NCBI GenBank assembly: GCA_002491195.1 | Contig: DKVL01000038.1 | Location: 1 to 51,859 of the forward strand | Source: Lachnospiraceae bacterium UBA7179 | GTDB lineage: Bacteria; Bacillota; Clostridia; Lachnospirales; Lachnospiraceae | Direction of reading: 5' to 3' | DNA length: 51,859 bases | In this document: positions 24,398-32,366 of the stretch, piece after piece | Numbering within the stretch: the stretch's first letter is position 1 | Layout of the letters: every line of letters starts with the position of its first letter | Translations under genes and position numbers: made by a program | The notes under the pieces: model-generated | What the model was told of the DNA's origin: nothing | The model's database searches: none | Seen by the model: only the letters and a program-made list of their open reading frames with translations

Positions 24398-25447
24398 ATG
24401 TACAAACTATCAACCCAATCTCTCAAACCTGGTATGGTATTATATGAGGATCTCTACACACCAGCCAACGTCATTCTTTTGAAAGCAAATACAGTTCTGA
24501 CACAAGAGAACATTCAGACCTTATATGAATACAATTTTGACGAAATAGCATTAAGCGAACCCGACGAAATCAACATGGCCCATTACCAATATCTGCACCT
24601 GCATCCCGACTTCCAGCATTTTAACGAAGTGTATGCAGCTGCGCTGAACTCTTTCCACAAAATCATGCGTACTCTTGATACCGGCCTAGATCTGAATATC
24701 ATAAAACTCTTATCGCTGCGCGATGATATTCTTTCTGTTGTCAGGAACGGGGAACAATTGCTTGACTACCTCTATAATATGATGCCAAACGAGAACGAAA
24801 TCACTTACAACCACTGTTTTAACTGCGGGCTGTTGTGTTATGTTTTCGGCAAATGGACCGGTATGGGGGATGAGGACTTGGACAACCTGACAGTATCCGG
24901 TTTCATCTTTGATATTGGCAAAACAAAAGTATCCGATGAATTATTGTGGAAACCCGATAAACTCACTCCCGAAGAATATATCCAGATGCAGCATCACATC
25001 CACTTAGGTTATGAGCTGATCAAGTCCAGAAAGCTTCCGCCACATGTGGTCAGTGTCATGATTATGCACCACGAGCGCTGCGATGGAAGTGGTTATCCCG
25101 CCCGGTTAAAGGAAAACCGCATTGATCCCTTTGCGCTGATTGCAGCGATCGCTGATACATACGAAGCAATGACACACCCCAGGGCACAGCGTATTGCCCT
25201 GACACCGTTTCAGGCAATTCGTGTTTTTGAAGAACAGGGATTTGACAAATACGGTCCAAATATTCAACCAGTTCTCGCGCGCATTGCCAGAATGTACCTG
25301 GACAGACGCGTCTGCGTCACCGGAAACCTTGAAGGACGGATTACAGAGATTCATGAAGATGCCTTGTCACGGCCAACAATTTTTGTCAACAATGTCTTCT
25401 TTGATCTTCGGACAAAACAGGGAGCAGAAATAACCCGTATGCTGTAG
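24398..25447 (+). CDS. HD-GYP-type protein with altered HD motif
   Basis: 349 residues: a helical N-terminal domain and an HD-GYP-like C-terminal domain (about residues 130-310). The GYP end is intact (HHERCDGSGYP at 224-234) and later metal ligands are visible (MQHHIHLG, IAAIADTYEAMT), but the HD doublet reads F171-D172 (GFIFDIGK) in place of H-D. This removes one metal ligand, so c-di-GMP phosphodiesterase activity may be lost or changed and the protein may act as a sensor. ATG 24398 follows AGGAGGACTT. In a flagellated and pilus-bearing organism a c-di-GMP link to motility is reasonable but not shown. Confidence 0.85.
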   Translation: MYKLSTQSLKPGMVLYEDLYTPANVILLKANTVLTQENIQTLYEYNFDEIALSEPDEINMAHYQYLHLHPDFQHFNEVYAAALNSFHKIMRTLDTGLDLNIIKLLSLRDDILSVVRNGEQLLDYLYNMMPNENEITYNHCFNCGLLCYVFGKWTGMGDEDLDNLTVSGFIFDIGKTKVSDELLWKPDKLTPEEYIQMQHHIHLGYELIKSRKLPPHVVSVMIMHHERCDGSGYPARLKENRIDPFALIAAIADTYEAMTHPRAQRIALTPFQAIRVFEEQGFDKYGPNIQPVLARIARMYLDRRVCVTGNLEGRITEIHEDALSRPTIFVNNVFFDLRTKQGAEITRML

Positions 25448-25463
25448 CATACGGGTTATTTCT
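25426..25463. terminator. Bidirectional terminator with stop codon in the loop
   Basis: A perfect 17-bp stem, AGAAATAACCCGTATGC (25426-25442) and its complement (25447-25463), with loop TGTA. The A/T ends provide a U-rich tail in both directions. It serves the HD-GYP-like gene, whose TAG stop (25445-25447) overlaps loop and stem, and the converging small gene ending at 25479. Confidence 0.88.
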
Positions 25464-25478
25464 AACTCTATCGAATGA

Positions 25479-25874
25479 TTATTCTGCAAATATTCTCTCA
25501 ATCCTATTCTGTATCTCCTCTGTAGAGAGACCCTCTGCATTTTGAAGAAGTGTGTCAAATGACTCTTTCGCCTCGCTGAGTTTTTCCTCGTCCATACTGT
25601 AACGATCAATATATGTCCTGATCGATTCCTCGAGCCCAGCCTGTCCATCACTGTCAATTCCAAGCGTTTCTGACAGATCATCACTCTTGAAAAAAGCCGC
25701 GACTTCATCAGAAAAAACCTTCTTAAGTTCCTCCGCTGCCTGTGCCTTCATATCACTGGCAACACTGTCCATAGATTGCGCTGTGTTCTGCACCGCCAGA
25801 TCCCCTTGGCAGCTGCCCATGCCACCAGCCATCAGCACACCGATCGCCATCGTTGTCAATACTGCTCTTTTCAC
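25479..25874 (-). CDS. Unknown exported protein, 131 aa
   Basis: Begins with a lipoprotein-like or cleavable signal (MKRAVLTTMAIGVLMAGGMGSC, residues 1-22; GGMGSC resembles a lipobox only weakly). The mature part is acidic and helical with an AAEELKKVFSDEVAAFF segment. The start overlaps the stop of the preceding gene by 4 nt (ATGA). No family is recognised. The two-gene unit ends at the shared terminator at 25426-25463. Confidence 0.6.
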   Translation of the reverse strand: MKRAVLTTMAIGVLMAGGMGSCQGDLAVQNTAQSMDSVASDMKAQAAEELKKVFSDEVAAFFKSDDLSETLGIDSDGQAGLEESIRTYIDRYSMDEEKLSEAKESFDTLLQNAEGLSTEEIQNRIERIFAE

Positions 25875-26305
25875 GTTTTATCCCCATCTGCCTGTGTCTG
25901 TTCCTGCGTTGCATATGCAGCATTCACGACCTCAAGCGCTTCCTCACTGATCAGATTTTCCTTTCTCTTCTTTGCTGTAGTCACAGGTTTCTCCGACCAC
26001 GCCATAGCTTTGATTCCGGGAGTCGTCGTCCTGATTCGCAGATAACTCTTCCCATCCTCGACAAACCTGACAATAGATATATTGCGCCACTCATAAAACT
26101 CAAACGGTGCAAACTCGATCTTAATCTCCTTGAGCAATCCCTTCGCCTCAAAATTCACCAGCTTATTGTCTACTCTGACAGGCATGGTATATATATATTT
26201 ATTATCAGTGGTCTGAATGATCGTTGTCTCAAAAAGCGCCGATTTCCCCTCTTTACTGACTCTGATCGCCGCCATCGCCGGTATTGGAATATCTTCTACG
26301 TTCAT
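25871..26305 (-). CDS. Unknown beta-rich protein, 144 aa
   Basis: A cytosolic protein predicted to be mostly beta strands (residues 10-105), then a basic-acidic helix. The strand order (KYIYTMPVRVDNKLVNFE ... IKIEFAPFEFYEW) is reminiscent of the N-terminal YcgR-type domain that precedes PilZ, but no PilZ RxxxR motif exists, so I do not call it that. It has a clear sigma-A promoter upstream and is translationally coupled to the exported protein that follows. Confidence 0.55.
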   Translation of the reverse strand: MNVEDIPIPAMAAIRVSKEGKSALFETTIIQTTDNKYIYTMPVRVDNKLVNFEAKGLLKEIKIEFAPFEFYEWRNISIVRFVEDGKSYLRIRTTTPGIKAMAWSEKPVTTAKKRKENLISEEALEVVNAAYATQEQTQADGDKT

Positions 26306-26359
26306 ATATGCCCTGCTCCTTCCTATGAAATTCTATAGACACTTGCAAATATATATAAC

Positions 26360-26389
26360 AGTATAGTCTGTTTGTTTGTGTGTTGTCAA
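26360..26389 (-). promoter_or_regulatory. Sigma-A promoter of the two-gene unit
   Basis: Leftward TTGACA (26389-26384), 18-bp spacer, TATACT (26365-26360). It lies about 55 nt before the ATG at 26305. Confidence 0.8.
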
Positions 26390-26533
26390 GAATAAACGCA
26401 ACTCCTTCGCCAAAAGCTGAAAGAGATTCATGACAATTCTGTGAATTTCCATGAACCTCTTTCCTTTTTTCCTATTTTGTGTTACATTAATATGAGGTTT
26501 TTCCCACATCAATCAGAAAGGATAGGTTATAAA

Positions 26534-27772
26534 ATGGCTAAAAAAGATAAAGTAACGGTTAAACATGATAGCGAAAATAAAAAAGAAGCATCTGACATAA
26601 GCAAGAGCAAAGCAAAGCGTGAACAACGCAAAAAGGAGGTCGCCAGAGGACGGCGGAATAAACGCACTGCAAAAATCATTAGCGGTGTCATCATCGCGGC
26701 AATTGTTGTGATCGTCGGAGCTACTATAGGCAAAAATATTTATCTGGCAGCCCTGCGCACGACTTCAGACTCAAATCTCAGTGCCGGTCTGACCGCAGAT
26801 GGCAAGATTGAGAACGTCAATGTAAAGGATCTGCTCACTCTGGCCGACTATGCCAACATCGCTATCCCTGCGGATGAAGTAGCTGTAACGGATGAGGAAA
26901 TCGAGGAAGAGATCACCTCTGCCCTCAACGCACACAAGGAACAAAGCTCCGACAGCACGCTTGCCATTCAGGACGGCGACACGGTCAACATCGATTTTAT
27001 CGGCACGGTTGACGGCGTGGAATTTGAGAATGGAAGCAGCAATGGTTCCGGCTATAGCCTGACAATCGGTTCCGGCACTTTCATCGACGATTTCGAGCAG
27101 CAGCTGATCGGCCACACTCCCGGCGAGAATATCACTGTGGAAGTAACATTCCCCGAAGATTACCAAAATGATGCCACTCTTGCCGGAAAAGATGCCAGTT
27201 TTGCCGTCACGATCAACAGTATCACTGTCACGCCTGAACTCACAGACGAATTTGTGGCAAAGAATTTTGCGGAAGATGGTCTGTCAACCGTGGAGGAATA
27301 CCGCGCATCTATAGCGGAAAATTTCCATGAACAGCATCTGCAGACGTATCTTGGCAGCTACATCATGGACAACTCGACAGTCCAGTCTTACCCTTCGGAT
27401 TATCTCAAAAAGCTGCGGGCTGTCACAAAGTATAATGACGAATCGATGTTAGAGCTCTCTAATCAGATGTATGGAGTAACGATCTATGAACATCTGTGGG
27501 ATATGGCAGGCAGCGATGTTACTGACGAGTTATCTTACGAAAAGGATCTGCGGGAACGCGCAAAAGAGACTGCAAAGACAGCGATGGTCTATCAGGCAAT
27601 CTATGAGGACGCCGGTCTTACGATCGATATGGATGCTAAATTCGCTGAAATGACAGACGCAAACGGTGAGGACTATGTAACAAATATGCGAGAACATTAC
27701 GGAGACGGATACATCGCACAGGAAGAAATCCAGCAGGCTGTCATGGACTATCTGATCAACCTGTATAAATAA
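26534..27772 (+). CDS. Membrane-anchored trigger-factor-like peptidyl-prolyl isomerase
   Basis: 412 residues. A lysine/arginine-rich cytosolic head (1-46), one membrane span (48-72), an FKBP-type isomerase domain (about 150-235; GDTVNIDFIGTVDGVEFENG, IGSGTFIDDFEQQLIG) and a helical C-terminal part like the trigger factor chaperone domain. The ribosome-binding domain of true trigger factor is replaced by the anchor, so it should act outside the membrane on exported proteins. Start ATG 26534 is chosen over the upstream frame because the basic head starts there and AGGATAGG precedes it. Rightward, monocistronic, ending in a terminator. Confidence 0.85.
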   Translation: MAKKDKVTVKHDSENKKEASDISKSKAKREQRKKEVARGRRNKRTAKIISGVIIAAIVVIVGATIGKNIYLAALRTTSDSNLSAGLTADGKIENVNVKDLLTLADYANIAIPADEVAVTDEEIEEEITSALNAHKEQSSDSTLAIQDGDTVNIDFIGTVDGVEFENGSSNGSGYSLTIGSGTFIDDFEQQLIGHTPGENITVEVTFPEDYQNDATLAGKDASFAVTINSITVTPELTDEFVAKNFAEDGLSTVEEYRASIAENFHEQHLQTYLGSYIMDNSTVQSYPSDYLKKLRAVTKYNDESMLELSNQMYGVTIYEHLWDMAGSDVTDELSYEKDLRERAKETAKTAMVYQAIYEDAGLTIDMDAKFAEMTDANGEDYVTNMREHYGDGYIAQEEIQQAVMDYLINLYK

Positions 27773-27782
27773 GGAACTGCAA

Positions 27783-27826
27783 AAACAGGCTGTCGGGAAA
27801 TAGAATCATTTCTCAGCAGCCTGTTT
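27783..27826. terminator. Terminator between converging genes
   Basis: AAACAGGCTG (27783-27792) pairs with CAGCCTGTTT (27817-27826), with an inner GAAAT/ATTTC stem. U-rich on both sides. It lies 10 nt after the isomerase stop and 15 nt before the end of the leucine-rich-repeat gene. Confidence 0.75.
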
Positions 27827-27841
27827 GATTTGAAATGATTG

Positions 27842-28786
27842 TTACCATCCCAGATCAAATGCCGCAAATACATCCTTTGCGGCAAAATGCTTCTCCTTAT
27901 AGCGGAGCAGATACGCTTTGATCTCGGCGCCACATTCTCTCATATCTTCCAGCAGTCCATCGAAGTTGTCCTCCGTAATACAGCCGGAATCGGCAAACAC
28001 CTGATAATACTCCAGATCATTTTGATGCTCTGTTGTGATGAGCTCCCATGCCTCCGGCGTATCTGTCCCTTTTGTATGACGGCATAGATACGTTCTAAGC
28101 GTCTCTCTCGTATCATTCGATATTTTATATGGGTGCATCAGCCTGAAATATACGATGCGAAGTTTCATCTTGCGTTTTTCCACAGGATACGATTTGATAT
28201 CATAGTCCTTTCCCTCGTAATCCTCCTCGCCACATGTCCACAACTCCTCAAAACCGTCAAGATCATCCAGCTCCACGAGCGCCATCAGCTTCTCATCCCA
28301 GCGTTTCACCCATGCATCATTTCCAAAATCCAAGGGATCGAACAAACAGTAGTCATGAAACACCGTCACTGCCATTGCAAGCATCTCGTAAAGCCCTTGT
28401 GATACATATTCCGACCACTCGTCCTGCGACTTCCATAACACAATTTCCCTGAGTCTCTTACAGCCCATAAACAGTTCTTTCCCACAGCTTAACGGCAAGC
28501 GGGGAACCCTGACAGAACACAGCTGCTCCATATGTGCAAACGCCCAGTCACCAATTTCCTCAATCGTGTTGGGCAATGATAGGAACTGTACTGTCTTACA
28601 GCTCAAAAATGCCTTTCGCTCTATCGCTGTGACCGCTTTTCCCTCAATCTCCGGCGGAACTATAACTCTCTGTGCGATACCGCGGTATCTCCTGATCGCA
28701 ACTCCCTTTTTGTATGGCGCATATACCAGCTGCCCTCCATAAGGATTTTCTATCACCTTTTCTTCCATAAAAATCGTTTTACTCAT
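27842..28786 (-). CDS. Leucine-rich-repeat (BspA-like) protein
   Basis: 314 residues. Residues about 40-125 carry BspA-type LRR_5 units (VTAIERKAFLSCKTVQFLSLPN, in part; then IEEIGDWAFAHMEQL and LFMGCKRLREIVL). The remainder is a charged helical domain with no recognised fold. There is no signal peptide, so it is cytosolic, unlike most surface BspA proteins. Its ATG overlaps the stop of the MoxR-type ATPase by 4 nt, so the two are translated together; a partner or target-recognition part for the ATPase/VWA pair is the natural inference. Confidence 0.82.
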   Translation of the reverse strand: MSKTIFMEEKVIENPYGGQLVYAPYKKGVAIRRYRGIAQRVIVPPEIEGKAVTAIERKAFLSCKTVQFLSLPNTIEEIGDWAFAHMEQLCSVRVPRLPLSCGKELFMGCKRLREIVLWKSQDEWSEYVSQGLYEMLAMAVTVFHDYCLFDPLDFGNDAWVKRWDEKLMALVELDDLDGFEELWTCGEEDYEGKDYDIKSYPVEKRKMKLRIVYFRLMHPYKISNDTRETLRTYLCRHTKGTDTPEAWELITTEHQNDLEYYQVFADSGCITEDNFDGLLEDMRECGAEIKAYLLRYKEKHFAAKDVFAAFDLGW

Positions 28787-30321
28787 AGCTCCAACGCCTC
28801 AATCTCTCTCATGATATCATCCTGCCGCTCATGCAGCATCAGATCCTCATTGTGACGCTGGTAATCGGCGCTTCCATACAATCCGATAAAGCGCGAACTG
28901 TACGCATTAACTGTGAGCTCTGTAACAAGTACAAGAACCTCATTGCCATCCATAAAGGCCACCTCACTGAAGGCAAAAAGATTGTGCAGCCTTGCCTGTA
29001 TTTTGCTGTTTTCTTCCTTCATCCGAGCAACTTCCCCCTCGAACTCTGCCTTGATCAAGGCAAATGCCTCGGCAAACGCGCTGGCAGCCGATGCCATGGC
29101 GTCGTCCGTTTTTTCCAACCGCAGTTTCCGCTCTGCTGTCTCAAGAAATCGGATCACCGCCCTGTGCCTTCGCTTGTCCTCATCCGAGAGTGTCCCTGCA
29201 TTTGCCATGGACTCTATCATTTTCTGCCTGTTGCGGATCTGGTTTTCAATCTGTGTCCGCACCGATGTGGTTTGATCCTTCTCGTTCAGGGTTCTTATTA
29301 CTTTGAGTAGTTTCATCAAATCCGTGAGAAAATCTGATTTCTCGAGGTTCTCCTTCATCTCGCTCTCCAACTTATCAAGCAGCATCCCGAGCAGCGACAG
29401 GCGCTCGTCGAACTTCGCGATCCGCGCCCGCTCCACAACCTGCGCAGAGTTCGTTCCAGCGAGGATTTCCTCGATCTTGTAGTCCTTTTTATACTTGTTA
29501 TACAACTCATAATACGCTGTAAATTCCTTGACAATCTTCTCATTGTGCAGGTACTGTGCGACAAGCGTCTCGTCCACAGCAAGCCCCTCCTCCTCGCACA
29601 GAAGCATCGTGGCTGACAGATCCTCCCAGCCCCTTGCCGTCACATACGACTTGCCGCCGACATTGGTCTCCACGCGGTAGAAATCGTTCTTTTTCATGTC
29701 AAGATACGTGGTCACTGCATTGTGAATCCCCTGTTTCAGGGCATACTCCTTCCATGTCGCGTAATCCGCCTCCACCTCAACCAGTTTCATCCTGTCCATC
29801 GTCACCACGTCAAACTCCCGGACGGACTTGTTGTATTCCGGCGGATTTCCGGCTGTGACGATCACCCAGCCGTCCGGAACCTTATGACGTCCAAAGACCT
29901 TGTACTGCAAAAACTGCAGCATGGACGGCGCGAGCGTCTCCGATACACAGTTGATCTCGTCGAGAAACAGGATGCCCTCCTCGATTCCAGACTGCTCCAT
30001 CACTTCATAGATCGACGCGATGATCTCACTCATAGTGTACTCGGAAATGTCAAATTCCACCCCTTTATAATTCTTGTGCGTGATAAAAGGAAGTCCCAGC
30101 GCCGACTGCCTGGTGTGGTGCGTCATGGAATAACTCACCAGCGCGATGCCAAGCTCCTGGGCGATCTGCTCCATGATGGCCGTCTTGCCGATTCCCGGGG
30201 AACCTAACAAAAAAATGGGTCTTTGGCGTACTACCGGAATACGATATTCACCATAATCGTCCTTTTTTAAATACAATCTGACAGAATTTTTGATATGCTC
30301 CTTTGCCTGTTTGATATTCAC
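28783..30321 (-). CDS. MoxR-type AAA+ ATPase
   Basis: 512 residues. Walker A GSPGIGKT at residues 40-47, Walker B LFLDEIN ending near 124, sensor I in VTAGNPPEYN. The C-terminal 200 residues are helical with coiled-coil character. MoxR proteins act with VWA proteins as chaperone-like remodelling complexes, often inserting metals or activating partner enzymes. The partner VWA gene lies directly upstream in the same direction. Start GTG 30321 follows GGGGAGTTTTC. The family is also used in VWA-MoxR conflict systems, so both housekeeping and defence roles are open. Confidence 0.88.
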   Translation of the reverse strand: MNIKQAKEHIKNSVRLYLKKDDYGEYRIPVVRQRPIFLLGSPGIGKTAIMEQIAQELGIALVSYSMTHHTRQSALGLPFITHKNYKGVEFDISEYTMSEIIASIYEVMEQSGIEEGILFLDEINCVSETLAPSMLQFLQYKVFGRHKVPDGWVIVTAGNPPEYNKSVREFDVVTMDRMKLVEVEADYATWKEYALKQGIHNAVTTYLDMKKNDFYRVETNVGGKSYVTARGWEDLSATMLLCEEEGLAVDETLVAQYLHNEKIVKEFTAYYELYNKYKKDYKIEEILAGTNSAQVVERARIAKFDERLSLLGMLLDKLESEMKENLEKSDFLTDLMKLLKVIRTLNEKDQTTSVRTQIENQIRNRQKMIESMANAGTLSDEDKRRHRAVIRFLETAERKLRLEKTDDAMASAASAFAEAFALIKAEFEGEVARMKEENSKIQARLHNLFAFSEVAFMDGNEVLVLVTELTVNAYSSRFIGLYGSADYQRHNEDLMLHERQDDIMREIEALEL

Positions 30322-30335
30322 GAAAACTCCCCTCT

Positions 30336-30388
30336 GCCCGCATCGGCGGGCGTACGAATCAAGATGTGTGAAATTCCCTTTTTCACAC
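30336..30388 (-). other. Two hairpins between VWA and MoxR genes
   Basis: GTGTGAAA/TTTCACAC (30388-30381, 30373-30366) begins within the VWA stop region, and GCCCGC-CGAT-GCGGGC (30351-30336) follows about 15 nt later. Neither has a U tract, so they are more likely mRNA processing or translation-control structures than terminators. Confidence 0.5.
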
Positions 30389-31743
30389 TATTGCCCTCCC
30401 TCATCCACACGCTCCAAATCTTCGATAGGTAATACGAGCTTGATCGCCCACGGCGGTGTGGGCGGTTTCTCATAGTCATCCTCCAAAAAAACAAACGCAG
30501 TATCATAATTGTAAGACGGCTTGTGCTCCGGAAACACACCAAAACCATCCGTAAAATAGATCAGCCCCTTCAGGTTCTCAAATTCCCCGTTCTCAATCGC
30601 CTGATCCACATACGCAAAGACGGGTCTGAAATCCGTGGAGCCAAAACCTTCCAACTGTCCTTCCCGCATAAACGCCTCAAACTCATCGTCATTCGTTATC
30701 TTTGTGTCACGACGCACCTCGGAATCACACTGAATGATATGGATATTCACCTTTCGGAAAAAATTTTCACTGCTCTTTAAAATGCTATATGTCTTATTCA
30801 GAAAGGTCTGAACCACTTCTCCGCGGCAGGAGCCTGAGGTATCAATTGCCACCACAAATTCCTTGATCTTGTTGACATCCTTATACTCCAGAGGCTCGAC
30901 GAGCGGGAGATTGCCATACAGAGACAATCCATACGTATAATACACGTAGTCAAACTCATCGTCATTGATCTGCATATCTTCCCCCGACACACTGAACTTC
31001 CTTAAGAAATCACCATAGTCATAATGTTCCTTTGTCGCTTCCTCGAGATTCTGCAAAATACTCTGGTCCCCCGACTTGTCGTCCGATTTATCCTCCGAAA
31101 ATGACTTTAACTCCGCCTTGATCCGTTCACTGATCTTCTTCCACTGCGCCTCGGTAATCTCCAATGTCTCGGCTGGCCCCCAACCCTCATGCACATCCCT
31201 CCGGAACAGATTGCCAAGTTCCAAAAGCTCGCTGACACCCGGTCTGTCCTCCCTGAACGTTCTGTATATCCGCTCCGCAGTCAATGTGCCCACGCGTTCT
31301 TTCCACTGTGCAAGCACCGTGCCACGCTCTGCGTCGCCAGCAGTCTCAAGACCAGAGATTTTCAGATTCATCGCCACATTCTCCACAGCCATATCCACCG
31401 CCACATCCCAAAGCTCCTGCTCTACCCTGTCATATTTATAGGAATGGCTGAAAATGCAGTGCAGTAAAATGTGCAGATGCAGCCGCGTCACATTCGCAGG
31501 ATTTTTCTTATAAAGGCGGATGACAACCGCAGGATCGTAATAAATAACAGCACTCTGGGGCGCGTTTGCATCACAACAGACGTAGCCGGTTCCCGGTCTT
31601 GCCTGAAAGCGCAGGTTCGAAAGCGCCACGTCCAGGAAACGCAGATTCATGAGAAGCCGGTCCCGTGACAACCCCCATATTTTCTGCGCCAACAATTCTT
31701 TTTCATTTTCCTTTTTACGTTCCCTGTTTGTCCCTGCCTCCAC
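30388..31743 (-). CDS. VWA-domain protein with DUF2201-type N-terminus
   Basis: 451 residues. The C-terminal VWA domain has the MIDAS start AIDTSGSCRGE and a later GGST-like GFGSTDF. The N-terminal metallopeptidase-like domain contains HILLHCIFSH where the family has an HExxH type motif; the glutamate is replaced by isoleucine, so proteolysis is unlikely although zinc ligands remain. Start GTG 31743 lies 7 nt after GGAGG; a GTG two codons earlier is only 1 nt from it. Expected to be the partner of the MoxR-type ATPase. The order VWA, MoxR, LRR is preserved in one transcript. Confidence 0.83.
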   Translation of the reverse strand: MEAGTNRERKKENEKELLAQKIWGLSRDRLLMNLRFLDVALSNLRFQARPGTGYVCCDANAPQSAVIYYDPAVVIRLYKKNPANVTRLHLHILLHCIFSHSYKYDRVEQELWDVAVDMAVENVAMNLKISGLETAGDAERGTVLAQWKERVGTLTAERIYRTFREDRPGVSELLELGNLFRRDVHEGWGPAETLEITEAQWKKISERIKAELKSFSEDKSDDKSGDQSILQNLEEATKEHYDYGDFLRKFSVSGEDMQINDDEFDYVYYTYGLSLYGNLPLVEPLEYKDVNKIKEFVVAIDTSGSCRGEVVQTFLNKTYSILKSSENFFRKVNIHIIQCDSEVRRDTKITNDDEFEAFMREGQLEGFGSTDFRPVFAYVDQAIENGEFENLKGLIYFTDGFGVFPEHKPSYNYDTAFVFLEDDYEKPPTPPWAIKLVLPIEDLERVDEGGQ

Positions 31744-31770
31744 TGACACACCTCCGCCGCCACATACGAC

Positions 31771-32364
31771 TCACGAAAAATTCAAAATCTCCCCATTGCA
31801 GGCCTCCTCCATAATCGCCTGCACATCAGCTCCATCAAGGTCAAGCCCCTGCGCACTGACAAAATGCGTACTCTGTACGCCATATAGCCTGCACAGGGCA
31901 TTGACGTACTCAAAACCAAAATTGCAGTCCCCGATATAGCCGCCGCTCGTCGTGACATAGTACATATCCGCAGCGCAGCAAAGCCCGATGGGCGTACCAT
32001 CTTCGGCATATGTAAACGTGATCCCGTCCACACTTGCAGCCTCGAAAAAGATCTTTAAGGAAGACGGGAATGACATATCCCAATACGGAGCTGCAATCAC
32101 AAGCATATCCGCCTGTGCGACAGCGTTTGCATAGTCGAACATCGTGTCCTGGAACTGACCTGCTGCCAACAGTTCCTCCCGCCGCTGAAGCCTCTCATAG
32201 TTCAATGGAAGCAGATTTTCCGTGGAAAGCCTGATCTCTTCTATATGAAATGACATATCCCTGCTGTTTGCTTCCCTGATGCACTCAAGAAGGTGCTCCG
32301 CAAGAGCAAGTGTTCTTGAGTCCTTGCCGCGCACGCACGCATTGATAAATAGTAATGTGGGCAT
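31771..32364 (-). CDS. Flavodoxin-fold NAD(P)H-dependent oxidoreductase
   Basis: 197 residues of the AzoR/NQO flavodoxin-like superfamily: N-terminal LLFINACVRGKDSRTLAL (FMN phosphate loop) and AAPYWDMSFPSSLKIFFE (flavin ring and dimer region), then a TTSGGYIG motif. It should bind FMN and reduce quinones, azo dyes or similar; the natural acceptor is not known. ATG follows GGAGAAATAACA, 2 nt after the stop of the SGNH hydrolase. Confidence 0.85.
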   Translation of the reverse strand: MPTLLFINACVRGKDSRTLALAEHLLECIREANSRDMSFHIEEIRLSTENLLPLNYERLQRREELLAAGQFQDTMFDYANAVAQADMLVIAAPYWDMSFPSSLKIFFEAASVDGITFTYAEDGTPIGLCCAADMYYVTTSGGYIGDCNFGFEYVNALCRLYGVQSTHFVSAQGLDLDGADVQAIMEEACNGEILNFS

Positions 32365-32366
32365 TG

